A stretch of DNA of 64,000 nucleotides from Manis javanica (GCF_040802235.1 NC_133169.1:45949034-46013033), one strand, 5' to 3'; shown: positions 24,441-37,758, numbered from the stretch's first letter. Translations and numbers: made by a program. Notes: a model not told the origin generated them from the sequence alone.

Positions 24441-24825
24441 TTGTCTTTGCTGCTTTCAAGATTTGCTCTTTATACTTTGCTTTCAATAATTTTGAAACTA
24501 TTTATCTTTGGGTTATCTGTATGTGTGTTTTCTGCTTGATGTTTATTTAGTACCTTTTATCTACAGATTTCTATGTCATCAAATTAGAGGAAATGCTGGC
24601 TATTGTATCTACAAATTATTGGTGGAAAATTATCTCTTTTATATCCTTCTCCTTCACTGCATAATTTCTATCATTTTATGTTCAATTTATCTGCTCTTTC
24701 TGTAAAATTTTCCTTTCAGAAACTTAAATTTCCAAATCTATAATTTCTAATTTTTATGTTTGCATTTCTTTTTGAGATATCGCATTTTTATGCTAAGATT
24801 TCACGTGCATTATATGCACTGACTG

Positions 24826-25225
24826 TGTTATGAGTTGAAATGTGTCCTCAGACATTTCACGTGTTGAATTCCTAATCCACAGGACATCAGAAAATGACTC
24901 TGTTATGAGACAGGGCTTTGAAGGCACAACTGGGTTAAAATGAGGCCTTTAGGGTGGCCTCATCCAATCTGATTGCTGCCCTTTTAAGAAGAGGAGATTA
25001 GCACACACAGGGAGACACAAGGGGCACTTTTCACAGAAGGATGCACCCATATAAATACACAGCCAGAAGTCAGGCTTTTGGAAGTCAAAGAGACACAACT
25101 TAGAGGAAACCAACTTTGCTCACACTTCACTCTTGGACTTCTAGCTTCACATCAGTGAAGAAATAATTTCTGTTGTTTGAGTCACTAAGTCTGTGATTTT
25201 TTTTTAATGACAGCACATGCAAACA
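24826..25225 (+). mobile_element. MLT1-like (ERVL-MaLR) LTR
   Basis: It starts TGTTATGAGTTGAAATGTG and follows the MLT1 pattern: 'ttgaattcctaatcc', 'ttaaaatgaggcc', 'ctcatccaatctgattg', 'aagaagaggagatta', 'cttggacttctagctt' and 'tttctgttgtttgagtcac'. It ends near 'catgcaaaca'. The length of about 400 bases is normal for the family. It is old and diverged. Confidence 0.75.
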
Positions 25226-26857
25226 CATTTGGACCAGAAAATGAAGTATTAGTGATGGGTTTAACAAAATTTGTGCAAGGCTTGTGTACTCAATCTGTAC
25301 ACATTGCTGAGAAATTTAAAGAGCTTTTTTAAAATAGAGAAATATACAATATCATTTCTTGTTATATTCAGTATTATTACCATGAAAAGTTCCCCTACAT
25401 TGATTTGGAAACAATTTCAATAAAAATTCTTCTGGGGGATTTGGAAATTGTTAACTTGATTCAATTGGGCTTACGGTCTTATGTTTCCTACTAAATGCAA
25501 TCATGATATCAGGAAATAATGAGGATGAAAACATCATCTAAAAAGCAACTTTAATGAATGTGGGAAAGCAAACAAGGCCTTGCTAGGTGACAGAAAAATA
25601 AAATTGGCAACATGGAGGTGTGCCATCCAGGATATGTGGAGAGGCAATTATTTGGCACAAACCAATGTACAGATTCATATACATTGGTTTGAAATTTATG
25701 TATGTTCTAGAAGATAAGAATATTAGATGACTAGTCTCTGAGAATAGATGCCACTTATCCTAACAATGGAGAGGACACTGCTGCTTCATTAGGATGCTGC
25801 TCCCAAGAGGAGCCATACATTTTATGTGTTCATAAGAATGCCATTGACATCACTTGAGAACTGTTATAGATGCCAAAAATGAAGACTTCTGGGGAACTTC
25901 TACCCTGGCATCTCTGGTTCATTAGTGAGAATCTGAAGGGAAGTTATTCACCCTGGAAGCTGCTTTAAGTCCAATATAAAGGAAAAATCGATGAGGCATT
26001 TGGTGGTTTAACATCTTAAAAACCATGCTATCAATCCCAAAGTCAGAGGACTGTGTCTCTCAATGTCCTTCTCCACTGAAGCTTAACTGAGATCGTCAGA
26101 CTCAATCTAAAGGTTACTGGACTCAGACCTACATTTAAATTGTTGGATGCTTTAGAAGCAAATGAATATCTTAGGATTCAATAGTCATACACATATTAGA
26201 AATATTTGAAACTTTGCAGAGAAGTTTTTTCTAATGAAACACATTGGGATCTCATCTTTTGTGTCACTGGAGGAAAGGGTGGTGGCGTCAGCCTTCCAAT
26301 CTGGGTTGGGAGTTAATGGCAGGCTCTCCAAGGACTTAGAATCTGAGAAATGAAATGTAAGCCCAACTAAATGTCTAAACCATAGAGTCTATGAAGGTCC
26401 TCTCATACTTGCTCAAAATCTGTCGTCCTTTCCTGGGGAAATAATTGCCTGAGACACAGGACATGAAGGACACATATTTCCCCTAGAAGTTGGATTCTTC
26501 AAAAAGGAAATAAACGCTGATATGTGGAGGACAGAGAAGCTCAGTCAAAATCATTGTGAGTTTGAATGGCACGGGTATAACTTGAAACAGGAATCTGGAA
26601 GCACGTGGGAAAATTTTTGCTGTGCTCTAGCTTTTCCTATTTCTTGAAAATAAGATCTTTCACTTTAACAAAAATTGATGAGAAGCCCCAAATTATTTAG
26701 CTGTTTCATTTTTACCTCCTTGTTTCTTCACTAAAATTATTTGAAATCTAAACATATTTGGGAACATGTTCTTTCCCGAATTTTCTTTAAGTGTTGTTCT
26801 TATTGATCTTACTGGATAATGCAAACATTACCATGATTATAGACCCTAAGCAATTAT
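25226..26857. other. Unassigned intergenic sequence
   Basis: No long frame, RNA gene or recognised repeat. If the preceding MLT1 LTR were a 5' LTR this could include MaLR internal sequence, but I see no coding trace to support that. Confidence 0.4.
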
Positions 26858-27245
26858 TTTTTATATATTTTTAAATGAAGCATAGTTAATAATAGTATGG
26901 GTTTTAATTATACAACTAGTGATTTGACAGTTACCTCCATTATTAAATACTCACCGCAACTAGTGCACTTACTGCCAACATAGAAGGATGTTCAGAACTA
27001 TGAAGCAGGTTTTCTCTTCTGTACTCTCACCCCCGTGACTAGTTTACATTATGAGTGTGATTTTGTGCCTTTTGTCCCCTTCATCCGTTTCACTCACCCA
27101 CTCCAAACCCTCCCCATGGTAACCACTTGTCACTTCTCAGTGTGGATCAGTCTATGACTGTTTTTCATTTTGTTTTGCTTTTAGATTGCATATAAAAGTG
27201 AACTCATATGGCGTTTCTCTTTCTCCACATGGCATATAAGCAATA
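26858..27245 (-). mobile_element. LINE-1 3' UTR fragment
   Basis: Reversed L1 3' end. Landmarks are 'attatacaactagtgatttg', the C-rich 'cactcacccactccaaacc' run, 'ccatggtaaccac' and 'gtcacttctcagtg'. Several other 3' ends in this window have the same layout. Confidence 0.75.
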
Positions 27246-27868
27246 ACTTTTCTCCCTCTCCTTTTAATTTTCCCATCCCCACCCTCTGTTTCTGCTCAAG
27301 GGGCAGATATGGTGTTCACACAATGTTGAAACAGGGCAGGCACAGCTACACCAGGCCCTCCTTGATCTTTGGGGCTCCTTGGAGAAGGGCAGCTGGGACA
27401 AGGCTGTAGGCTACTATTCAGGTACGTGGAATTGCTGTGGACAAGTGTCTCAGCATGACGTGTCTCGGAGCTTTATGATATCGATATTGTCTTCAGTCCA
27501 AAGCACTCAAAAGGGAGAGAAAATCCATTATCAAAGGCAAACACTGTGGGGATTAGTGGATCTTTAAAGGATGCTCTCTGGGTGACTTACCCTGTCCATC
27601 CCTAAAGCAAACAGGCTGAGCCGAAACCATGATGGGTGATCCGCTGGTTTTGGACCAGCTCTCAGGGAAAGCAGACAGTGTTTAAAGATTTTTTTCTCCA
27701 GCAGGTGAAACAGCAGAGTCTTTAAAAGTTGAAGTGTGTGATCTAGTTCATGTTGACTAGTGAATTTTGAGTTAGGCTTTTTAATACTTTCCTAAAAGGA
27801 GGTCAATGCTGTCTTTCCATTACAGAGGTCTCCAAAGTTTGCAAAAAAAACCCATGAAAATGTCATTT
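27246..27868. other. Unassigned sequence
   Basis: Slightly GC-richer than the average here, with a 62-codon plus-strand frame that has no recognisable family. Nothing further is supported. Confidence 0.4.
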
Positions 27869-28325
27869 TCTTTTTTTTTATTTTTTTATTGAAGTACCAT
27901 TGATATACAATCTTATATTGGTTTATTGGTTTCAAATATACAGCACAGTGGTTCACCAGTTACCCACATTAGTAAATCCTCATCCCCATGAGTGCAGTTA
28001 CTGTCTGTCAACAAAGATGTTACAGAATCATTAGCTATATTCTCCACACTGTACTACCAGCCCAGCGACCAACTGACATCATGATTGAAAATTTTGTTCC
28101 CCCTTTTCCCCCCCATTCTCCATACCCACCGACCCCAAACGCTCCCCCATGGTCACCACCAGTCACTTCTCAGTGTCTATGAGTCTGCTGCTATTTTGTT
28201 CCTTCTGTTTCACTTTGTTTTTATATTCCACAAATAAGTGAAATCATATGGTATTTGTCTTTCTCTGCCTGACTTATGTCATTGCACATATTACTCACTA
28301 GATCCATCCATGTTGTTGCAAATGT
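27869..28325 (-). mobile_element. LINE-1 3' end fragment
   Basis: It opens on the plus strand with a poly(T) run and 'ttattgaagtaccattgat', the reversed 3' terminus of the L1 lineage most common in this window. The C-rich 3' UTR follows and it ends in reversed ORF2-end sequence ('catccatgttgttgcaaatg'). It is 5' truncated. Confidence 0.8.
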
Positions 28326-31300
28326 AAATTATCATTTTCTTATGAGCCCTTTAAATTTGAAAACACTTGTCATTTTACTCTGGAAATTACCAGTACTGGA
28401 GAGGATGGATTCTATGAAAGTGCAAAATAGGTGTGCTCACACAGAAAAGCTCAGTTTGCCCTTGCTGACCCCTCTCAGTGTATGGATACAGGAAAAAAAA
28501 TGGCAATGTATATTGAAATGATCGTATGTTTGAGAGATTACTATTATTTTCTTCCCTTCTGTTCTGGATGGAAAGTTGCTTTCTCTCCCTAAATGTCTTC
28601 TGTGCTTTCCAATGCTTTTTGTTCCTACTCTCCTTTATTCTCTCAAAATATTGTGCTTCTCTCTACCTCCCTCCTAATCATCCATTTTATTACCCTCTTT
28701 CACTTTCTTTATTCTCAATCTATTCTTTTATCCTCTCTCTGCCTTTTCCCTTTACAATCTTAATTTGTATCTTTAAATTTATGAGTAGTGTATTCAATTC
28801 TCAAGAAAAATAATTGTAATTCCCACTGCTCAGTTATAACTCACCACTCCATTTTTTAAACCACCTTCCTTCTCATACTCTCACCAACGAAATTGTTCCC
28901 AAAGTTTGGTGAATACTCTTCAGGTCAGTCATAAATCATAAATTTTATATGTATCTGTATATATAAGATTCTGGAAAGTGGAACTTATCCTGAGAGAAAA
29001 ACTCGATGCAGAAAATGTATATAAATCTGAGTCATTATCTCTGAAATAATGAGGGCTTTTTTCACTTGACTCCATGTCTGTGATACCCTGGTCTGATTCA
29101 CAAGGCATACATTCTGGACAGTGCTGGGAGGAACATGTGAAGAGCATGTGTGTGTGTGGAGGGCGCATGTGGTGTTTGTACATGTTGTGTGCTGTGTGTG
29201 TGTTGGTGTGGGTTTGACAGATGCTCTGCATGTCCTGATTAAGTTCTTTATCTTTAACTTCTTATCTATTTTAATCTTCCAGATTTAAATCATATTTAAT
29301 TTCACTTTCTCATTGCCTTTGCCCTTTGATTTCTCTCCCCTCTATTTTACCTAAAAATAAAATAAATCAAATGCCTAATGTTTTGTATCAGGTGTTCACT
29401 TTCATGTAATTTATTCAACTTTCTGTTATTTATTATCTTTGAAAATAAAACATGAAACCAGAATATTAAAAAAATAAAATTTTATAAATGGTCTTGGGAG
29501 AAAAGGCCTCTCCTTATTTAAAGTCCATGGGGGTGAAAGAAATTTTCAGTCTGTTAGATATTTTTAATCATTTAATATTTATATGAACTTATTTTTGCAT
29601 TAAAATATGACTATTTATTCTCCATTGGTACACTAGTTATTTAGAATTAGGTAACTTTAATACATTTTCTTATAAGATGAAAATAGAAAATATTAACGTC
29701 TTTTGGTTTTGTAAATTTAACCTATGCTAGATGACTTGCATTAGACAATATTAAGGGAAAATTTCATTATAAAATGTTAGTAATTGTGTTTGATTGCAGA
29801 AAATATTAATAATTATTTCTGATTTTGAAACTGGTAAATGCAGATTTCATGTTAAAACCATTGATTTTATTAATAAAAAAAAGTCCACATTGTAAGCAAT
29901 AAACTGAACTGATCAGATCACATGTATATGCTCTAGTTTATAGTTTTGGGAATTTCAGATTAACAGAATATCAACAAAATGGAACTTGCAAAAATTTGAG
30001 AAACCATTACTTTGAAAGGTGTAGAAGACAAATAAGGAACCATCCATAGAAAAACACCTAATTTTCCAGTCATAGAGAGGAAATACCAAGGAAAGCACAA
30101 TGGAAAATTCAAATTTGACAATCCATCATGTACAGAATCAATAATTGTTGCTTTTGTTCCAGGCGTAAAAACACTGTTAGCCGTGGTACGCAGATAATCA
30201 AGACACTGAAATTAAAGTGAATGAGAATCTTCCCATTGGCAGAAGAATCTAAGTAGGATACTAATTATGAATTCCCACTACCTTTACATTTTAAGAGAAA
30301 CTGCTTGGTGTGGAGGCATGGCGTGCAAACACAGCCACTTGGGAGCTGAGCAGTGACGCAGAGGAGATGGGCTCAGGGCCCGAGCCTCCTGAGAAGCCTG
30401 ACGGAGGAAAAGGACAGGCCGCTGGGGACGCTCCCACGGGCGGAGACCGAGGCCGCACAGTGTCTCTCCGCAGAGCCCAGCCAGAGCTGGGCACCAAAGG
30501 TTGGGTTTCATGCACGCAGGTTAAGGAGGAATACTTTTTCTTAAACTTACATTGTCCACTGAAAAAGCCACATATGTTGGGGAAGAAACGAGGTTGGTAG
30601 GGAAATGAATTGTCATTGAAGTGATGCTAAAGTGAAGTCAAAGAGAGTCCCTAATGACAAGGACGATCTGAAGGAGGAAAGCATGATCCCCGCCCCCCCC
30701 ATTTTAGGTTAAGTGCATGATATTGGATGACAAGCCTGTGTGTCTTTAAGAGAGGAGGACGCTCTGCTTCTCTCATTAGATGCAGGTGACATCCCTAATA
30801 TTTGGTGGTTCTTGGTGTTAATTAAATGCTTCCTAGTGTTACATGCTAAATACTTGGCTTATAGTCTTAAATTTTGCTCTTTTTAAGAAAACATGGCACT
30901 GTACAATCTTAAATCAATTAGTCAAAATGTCAAAAGTATCTTTCTAATTTTTCTGGTACAGTAAATATCTGCACTAAAGGAACATAAATTTCTATAATGA
31001 CATTTTCATCAGAGTTAACATTTTTACGAAAAATGGGGAACAATTTTAATGTTCTTCAATGGGAAGTAGATAATAAATTGGAGTATCATCTAAATGATAT
31101 TTAAACAGATTACAATATGCAGGAAAGAGAAAATTCATTATGACATCTAATACACACCAAAATTTACAACAAATAAGATAACATTGATTCATAACAAATA
31201 TGTACTCTATTACAATTACTGTTACATAGCTAATCCTGCAATTCCACTAGAAATAAACTTTTAAAATCATTTCAAGTAATATTGAGGGAATTGAAGTTCT

Positions 31301-31508
31301 TTTCTTCTTCCACAATAAATTTAAGCCCAGTTATATTGGGCTGTTCTACCCATAATTGTTTTGTACCTAAGTCGGCTCTGTATATGAATATCTTGGCATT
31401 TTAAAACTTTCCATTTAACCCATTGTAGTGAAGTATACATGCTTCAAAATAAAGAAGCAAATGATTTCTTAATTTGTTATATTAATATAACTTTCTTATT
31501 TACTCAAC
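28326..31508. other. Intergenic region with a GT-rich run and a GC-rich patch
   Basis: Mostly AT-rich. A degenerate TG/GT-rich run sits at about 29,140-29,215. A GC-rich patch with several CpG lies at about 30,310-30,520; overlapping frames on both strands there (96, 75 and 74 codons) cannot all be real and none shows a domain. No gene is called. Confidence 0.45.
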
Positions 31509-31510
31509 AG
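31495..31510 (+). promoter_or_regulatory. Splice acceptor before the OR coding exon
   Basis: A pyrimidine-rich run ends in 'tttactcaacag', with the AG at 31,509-31,510. This leaves a 20-base leader before the ATG at 31,531, the usual arrangement for an OR coding exon joined to an upstream non-coding exon. Confidence 0.6.
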
Positions 31511-31530
31511 GTGGCTTATAATTTTAAAAC

Positions 31531-32475
31531 ATGATGAATCAGACAGTAATGATGGAATTCATGCTTGTGACTTTTACTGAGAGCCAGATGCTGTTAAGGC
31601 TGCGTGCTGCTCTCTTCTCAGTGATCTACCTGGTGGCCGTGTTGGAGAATTTAATTATCATCCTCCTCACAATTCTGGACAAACACCTCCACACACCAAT
31701 GTACTTTTTTCTCAGGCATTTGTCCTGCTTAGATCTGAGTCTCATTTCTGCCACAGTCCCCAAATCTGTCCTCAGCACCCTCACCTTGACTGACTCTATA
31801 TCTTTCCTAGGATGTGTGATACAGCTCTTCCTGGTGGTGCTGATGACCGGGTCAGAGATAGGCATCCTCACTGCAATGTCCTATGACCGCTATGTCGCTA
31901 TCTGCCGCCCTTTGCATTATGAGTCTGTCATGAACAAAGGAGTTTGTGTCCAGTTGATGGCAGTGTCCTGGCTCAATGGAGTGGCCTTGGGAATCTTGTA
32001 CACAGCTGGGACATTCTCTCTGAATTTCTGTGGGTCCAATAAGATCCATCAGTTTTTCTGTGATGTTCCTGCCTTGTTAAAGCTCAGTTGTTCTGAAGAA
32101 CATGCAACTATTAAGGTCAGCGTGGCCATTGGGGTCTGTTATGCATTTTCATGCTTGGTATCCATTGTTGTTTCCTATGTGTATATATTTTCCACTGTGT
32201 TAAATATTCCAGCAAGAGAGAAGCAGTCCAAAGCCTTCTCCACCTGCCTGCCTCACCTCATTGTTGTGAGTGCATTCCTTCTAACAGGCGCTGTGGCGTA
32301 CTTGAAGCCAGCCGCCAATGAGCCTTCTCTCCTAGACTTGCTGGTGTCTGTATTCTATTCAGTTGTACCCCCAACCTTGAACCCTCTTATATACTGTCTG
32401 AGGAACAAGGACATTAAATCAGCTCTAGGTAAAGTCCTGTGGAATGTGAGAAGCAGTGGAGAAAAGGAAAAATGA
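31531..32475 (+). CDS. Olfactory receptor, family 14-like, apparently intact
   Basis: A seven-transmembrane odorant receptor expected in the cilia membrane of olfactory neurons, signalling through G-olf. The 314-codon single exon has normal OR length. Visible marks are N-glycosylation site N3-Q-T, 'TPMYFF' at 55-60, the disulfide pair C95 and C177, 'MSYDRYVAIC' at 116-125 and 'AGTFSLNFCGS' at 159-169. 'SKAFSTCLPHL' follows at 233-243 and 'PPTLNPLIYCLRN' at 280-292. The pattern fits the OR14 group (inference from memory of family members). The TM1 'GN' motif reads E39-N40, an uncommon change that may weaken function. A second ATG directly follows the first. It is the only OR here on the plus strand and the only one without a frame break. 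The first AATAAA downstream noted is at 33,091-33,096. Expression depends on an upstream promoter and exon that I cannot locate. Confidence 0.93.
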   Translation: MMNQTVMMEFMLVTFTESQMLLRLRAALFSVIYLVAVLENLIIILLTILDKHLHTPMYFFLRHLSCLDLSLISATVPKSVLSTLTLTDSISFLGCVIQLFLVVLMTGSEIGILTAMSYDRYVAICRPLHYESVMNKGVCVQLMAVSWLNGVALGILYTAGTFSLNFCGSNKIHQFFCDVPALLKLSCSEEHATIKVSVAIGVCYAFSCLVSIVVSYVYIFSTVLNIPAREKQSKAFSTCLPHLIVVSAFLLTGAVAYLKPAANEPSLLDLLVSVFYSVVPPTLNPLIYCLRNKDIKSALGKVLWNVRSSGEKEK

Positions 32476-35194
32476 CCTAATTTGAAGTTAGGAAATAGGA
32501 ATTCCATTTCTGTTTTGCCATTAACTAGCTGTTTGAAATTATTTGTATTAGAGATGAATCTATCACTGAGTCCTGTTGGTGATAGCCTCAGGTGGTCAGT
32601 TTTAGTAGATATTGTCTTCCCTTATACTTTTTCACTTTATATCTTTTAACTATATAGGTATCAGGAGGGCTTTCCTCTTACATCTGACTTTGGTTCTTGT
32701 TCTGATCTTTATAAACATGATATTTGTATGAGGTTCTTACTCGTCCCACACTATCATCTTCTTCACATTTTTCTTATTTAGCTTGCTAGAGAGAATTATG
32801 AATACATTATGTATTTTCCAATCTCTAAACCCTTGTACATAGCTGATGAAAATAGTTTAAATATCTCTGCCAGGGAGTCCCATACATGTAGTAACAGAAA
32901 ACTCCCACAGCTCTTCTAAGGGGCACATTGCTACAACCACAGCAAGTGGTGTCTGTGAAGCCTGTGTGAGAAGCCCATGCATTAACTCTCTGTCTTCACA
33001 GAGCATGTCCTATTTCTGAGCATGTGCTAGTCATGTCATAACTCCCTCTTTAACATAGTCTGACCAAGAGTTAAATCATTTCAAATGCATAATAAATATA
33101 TATATACATTTTTCAGGAAAGTAAACATTACATTAAAGGAATATATCAATTTTCAGTTGAGTGCCTATTATAAAAACATTGAAATATGAAAAAGTTTATC
33201 TGAGAATCAAGTAATGTTATAATGACTCAATTTGGGAAGAAATTACAAGTATGTGGTAAATCACACTAATATACCTATACAGACATTGACAATGCAATCA
33301 AAACTTCAAGTGGAGGAGAAAAAGGAGAAGCAGTAGTGTAATGTAGAAAAATCAAGGTGGTTTCATACGGTTGTCCTCATGGGACACAGAACTATGACAC
33401 ATCACTGGTCCTCTGGTGGTGCGGGGCGACAGTCGGGCAGAGCATCGCCGCAACAGCCGGGCCGTGCGGCCCTTTGCCCAGCGTCGTGGTCCCCCTTTGC
33501 CTGCTTCACAGAGCTTCCGCTGTGATAGACTGTCCTGCATCCCCTGGGAACCTGGCTCACCTGTGGGAGCCCCTCAGACCTGCACAGCACTTCCCTTCCA
33601 CGCCTTCCTACTCCGTTTCCCCGAAACGTCACAGTCACAGGGAACATTCAGATGAAAATGAGTGGAAATAGTGCCCCCACCTCAGTTCAGGGAGGTCTTT
33701 TGAATCTGAAAAAAGAAAGTGTGGTCCTCATAAATGGAAGCAAAATATGCCCAGTACTCTCAAAAAGCTTCTCCATAGTTCCCATGGGCCTATAGAAAGT
33801 TCTGAATTTGTTATGGTGTAAACATATTTGTTTATTATTTTCTGACATAGTAAAACACTTACCTAAAGGACTCCACAAGCAGGTAATTAAGTCAAATATC
33901 CAATACTAGTCATTTGACAGCATCTCCAAGGAATGTGGGTTCCCACTGACTGTGGTCTAAATTCCAGATGATGATCAATACGATAATATTTAACAAGATT
34001 GCAAATATTTGCATTTTTAATTAAATTTGGGAAGCTCATATATGGGAATACTGGTTTGTGATGGCATAACTTGAAGATCATACCAGCAAAAAGGACATGA
34101 CAGAGACCAAAAATTGCCCAAAAGTTTTAAAATAATATTCAATGGAGAATTTTTAAAAAGTGAGTCTTTTAATTAGAGGTAGGAATTCTATCACTAGACA
34201 TAAGCTTACAAGTCAAAGGTGCCCAGAACTGTACTATCAAATACGTTAATACTCGATATATGTGACTATTAAGGGCTTGAAATGTAGCTAACATGACAGT
34301 GACATAATTAGTATCAGTTCATTTAAATTTAAAATTGGATATTCAGTTTGGTTATTGGAACATCTTAAGCTATGCTTGGAACAGCCTTAGCATGAGAATC
34401 AAAAATATACATGTATGTATTTCATTGTGTTTCATTTTCTTTTTCTGTGCGACTTATTTCTAGAGACTTGGTCATGTGAAACTACTACAGTAACAACTAC
34501 AAATAATGATGTGTTAGACAATGCTCTAAGAACTTCTCACATACTTTTCATTTTAAAAGCCCCAAATGTATTATAATGTTAAGGGTTACTTTCTTTATTT
34601 TTAAGTGTAGAATGAAATAGATATAATTCTAAATATAAAGCATGATTTCATATTATTTATTCTGAAGGGAAAGGAAGATAGATATTTGGATAGACTAAAT
34701 GGGTTTCTAGATGGTTGATATAATTGAGTGGAAAAGAATAAGATGAAATAAAATTAGCAATTTTCAAAGTCCATGGTCAAGGCCAGCATTTTGGCTCCCA
34801 AGCCCATACTTCCAGCCAACAAATTGGACTATATGAAATATATGTGGCTTCCAGTAATGAACCATGACTATAAAAACCATCCTAAACATATATTATAATG
34901 GAAAATTTCCCTTTATTAACTTTTTCAGTGTGCTAGTTAAGTAAAGATAATTTGCTCCTATGTGTACCGATTTCATTTGTTTAATGGATAATACAAGGAA
35001 AATGAAGTCCCCTTCTTTTCCTATGTACATGATTTCAATTATCCATTGCAGTAACAATAACAGTGTGCCACATTTCTCAACTCTCATTCAATAGAGTTTT
35101 ACACAGGTATATAAATATATTTACACATATATACATGGAGTAATATATATGTTGAGGGTTAGTTTCACCACAAATTTACTCCCACTTTGGAAAG
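32476..35194. other. Intergenic region, with a GC-rich patch
   Basis: At about 33,410-33,650 a GC- and CpG-rich patch stands out; its frames on both strands (104, 81 and 79 codons) have no recognisable domain. At about 34,220-34,380 and 34,490-34,620 there are faint resemblances to a non-autonomous DNA transposon and to a MIR SINE, too weak to call. The rest is AT-rich. Confidence 0.4.
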
Positions 35195-36005
35195 GCAACC
35201 TACAGTTCAGGAAAATATATTCACAAATAATTGATCCAACTAAGGGTTAACAACTAAAATATATAGACCATAAAAAACAAATAACCCTTTTAAAAAGTGA
35301 GCAGAGATCTGAACAGACATTTTTCCAAGGAGCACATACAGACGGCCAACAGGCACATGAAGAGATGCTCCACATCAGTAATCATCAGGGAAATGCAAGT
35401 CAGAACCACAATGAGATATCTCCTTATACCAGTCAGAATGGCCACTATCCAAAGGACAAGAAATACCAAGTGTTGGTGAGTATGAAGAGAAAAGGGAAAC
35501 CTCAGGCACTGTTAGTGGGAATGTAAGTTGATGCATTGTGGGAAACCAACATTGGGATTCCACTAAAAAATAGAAAAAAAACAAATGACCCAGAAATTCC
35601 ACTTCTGGGAATTTATCTGAAGAAAGCAAAATTACTAATTCCAAAATATATATGCTTACCTATGTTCATAGAACCATTATTTACATACAGTAGCCAAGAC
35701 ATGGAAGCAACCCAAATACCAATAGACTGATGAATGGACATAAAAGATTAGCACATATACCCAATGGACTATTACTCAATCACAAAAAAGAAGGAAATTT
35801 GCCATTTGTGACATGGTTGGACCTAGTGGGTAATATGCTATGTGAAAAACGCCAGGCAGAAAAAGATAAATACCATAACTCATATGTGAAATCTAAAAAA
35901 AAAAAAAAATGGTCCTATAAATATAGAAAACAGATAGCAGTTACCAGAGGGAAGGAGTGGCGTGATGGGTGAAATACATGAAGGGGATATAAAGGTCTGC
36001 ACTTT
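35195..36005 (+). mobile_element. LINE-1 fragment: end of ORF2 and start of 3' UTR
   Basis: The plus strand reads like the ORF2 C-terminal part: 'gccaacaggcacatgaagag', 'aatcatcagggaaatgcaa', 'gaaattccacttctggg' and 'atggaagcaacccaa', then 3' UTR sequence ('gttaccagagggaagg'). Short frames (64 and 80 codons) survive, including 'TNDPEIPLLGIYLKKAKLL', which matches the L1 ORF2 tail. It is 5' truncated and broken. Confidence 0.8.
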
Positions 36006-37090
36006 TTTTATGCTAAATGATACTCCATTGTGACAATCAATTCCATACATTATCCACACTTGCTACATTTTCTTTATTCATCGGTTGAAAGACATTTACC
36101 TGGCTGTCGTGTCTTCATTTTTTTAATTAATTAAATAATTTAGTTTCATTGACATAAAATCTTTTGTTGGTTTCTGGTGTACAGCACAGTGGTCCAGCAG
36201 GTACCCGTATCACTGAATCCACACCTGCACTGCTGCAGTCGTGTTTCTTTCAGTGAACAATTCTTACAGTAAACATAAAAACACAGGTATAAGCCTGATA
36301 TTAAACTTTCATAGTATCTGTATCAATTTATATTCTTACTAACAGTGTACAAGTGTTCCCTATTCTCCGTGTCTTCACCAACATTGTTTTTTTATTAATA
36401 AAGGTTCCCCTAATAAATGTGAGTTATACCTCATTATGGTTTGCTTGGCATGTTTTTGTAGATGATTAGTGATACTGGCTATTTTTTAATTTTCCTGTTC
36501 ACAACTTGTACATCTTCTTTTGGAAAAAACATCTGTTCAGGTCCTTTGCCATTATTTTAATCATATTATGTATTTCTATTGTGTTGTATGAATTCTTGCA
36601 TATATTAGTCATTAGCCCCTTGTCAGCTTTATGGCTTTCAAATATTTTTCCCATTACATAGGTTTCATTTTTATTTTGTTGGTTATTTCCTTTGTTGTGT
36701 AAATACTTTTTTATTTTAGGTGTTATTGCTGATTTTTTTCTTTGTTGAATCGAAGTATAGTTGATAGACAATCTTATATTGGTTTCCATTATACAACACA
36801 GTGGTTCTACAGTTACTCATATTATTAAATCCTATCAACTAGTACAGGTACTGTCAACAGAGGAAGACATTACATATTCTCCATGCTGTTCTAAAGTTTT
36901 GTGACAAACATGGTTGACAATTTTTGTGTCCCTTTATCACCCTCCCTCCCCCAACCCACCCATTCCAAGCCCTCACCCAAGGTAACCACCAGTCCCTTCT
37001 CAGTGTCTATGAGCCTCCTGCTATTTTGTTCATTGTTTTGTTTTGTATTTATATTCCACACATAAATGAAATTATATGGTATTTGTTTAT
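36006..37090 (-). mobile_element. Nested LINE-1 fragments
   Basis: Reversed L1 3' UTR and ORF2-end sequence occurs here at least twice. At 36,130-36,260 there is a 3' UTR piece ('gtacagcacagtgg'). At 36,310-36,730 there is ORF2-tail sequence ('cctcattatggtttgc', 'ccccttgtcagc'). At 36,735-37,090 there is a fresh 3' end ('gaagtatagttgatagaca', 'ccaaggtaaccaccagtc'). The repeated 3' ends show separate insertions landing in one another. Confidence 0.7.
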
Positions 37091-37399
37091 TTAATTAATG
37101 TTCCTTAAATTTCTACTAAAAAATTCTTACCGAATTGGATACCCAAAATAAATGTTGTACATCTACCTAACTAAAGAACAATTTATTTCTAATGATTCCT
37201 CTTACTCTTTTTTAAACTTAGATTCCCATAATACAAATCAAGCAATGGACACATATGAAATCAAAAGAGAAATATCTACTTTCAGTGTTTTGAAGTGTCT
37301 GTGGTTTTTTTAATTAATTATTTAAATACCTTACTGATTTTTACATTAAACAAAAAAAGTTTCTGGATTTTCCATGTTTGGAAAACATTATGTAATTCC

Positions 37400-37758
37400 T
37401 ATAATATTCTTTTAAAATTTATTTTATTGATATAATTTACATATAGCATTCCGTAAGCTTATGGTGTGTTGGTTTAATTCATGTATTGCAGTTTGATTAC
37501 CACTATAGTGTTAGCTAACCTCTATCACATCACGTACTTATAATTCTTTATTTTTTGGTGGAAACAGTTAAGATCTTGTGTCTTAGAGACTTTGAAGTTT
37601 ATAAGACTGCATTGTGTATAATCACTATGTGTGCATTATATCACCAGGGCTTCTTTATCTATTAGTTCCAAGTTTGTACCCTTAAAAAAATCTATCCTAA
37701 ATACCCCTACCCCCACCCATCTGATAATCACCGTTCAACTCTGTTTTTATGAGTTTAT
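37400..37758 (-). mobile_element. LINE-1 3' UTR fragment, older type
   Basis: Reversed 3' end-like sequence ('ttattttattgatataattt', then 'cccctacccccacccatctgataatc' read as a C-rich 3' UTR). The large L1 inserted directly at its end. The family is unclear. Confidence 0.45.

Noticed and set aside
23814-24705. Membrane-protein-like plus-strand frames (72, 95 and 65 codons)
   Set aside because: T-rich reversed ancient L1 sequence gives leucine/phenylalanine-rich frames; the paralogous segment at 10-11 kb does not keep them.
33357-33671. Possible small gene in the GC-rich patch, frames on both strands
   Set aside because: Three overlapping frames of similar size and no recognisable protein features; the composition alone explains them.
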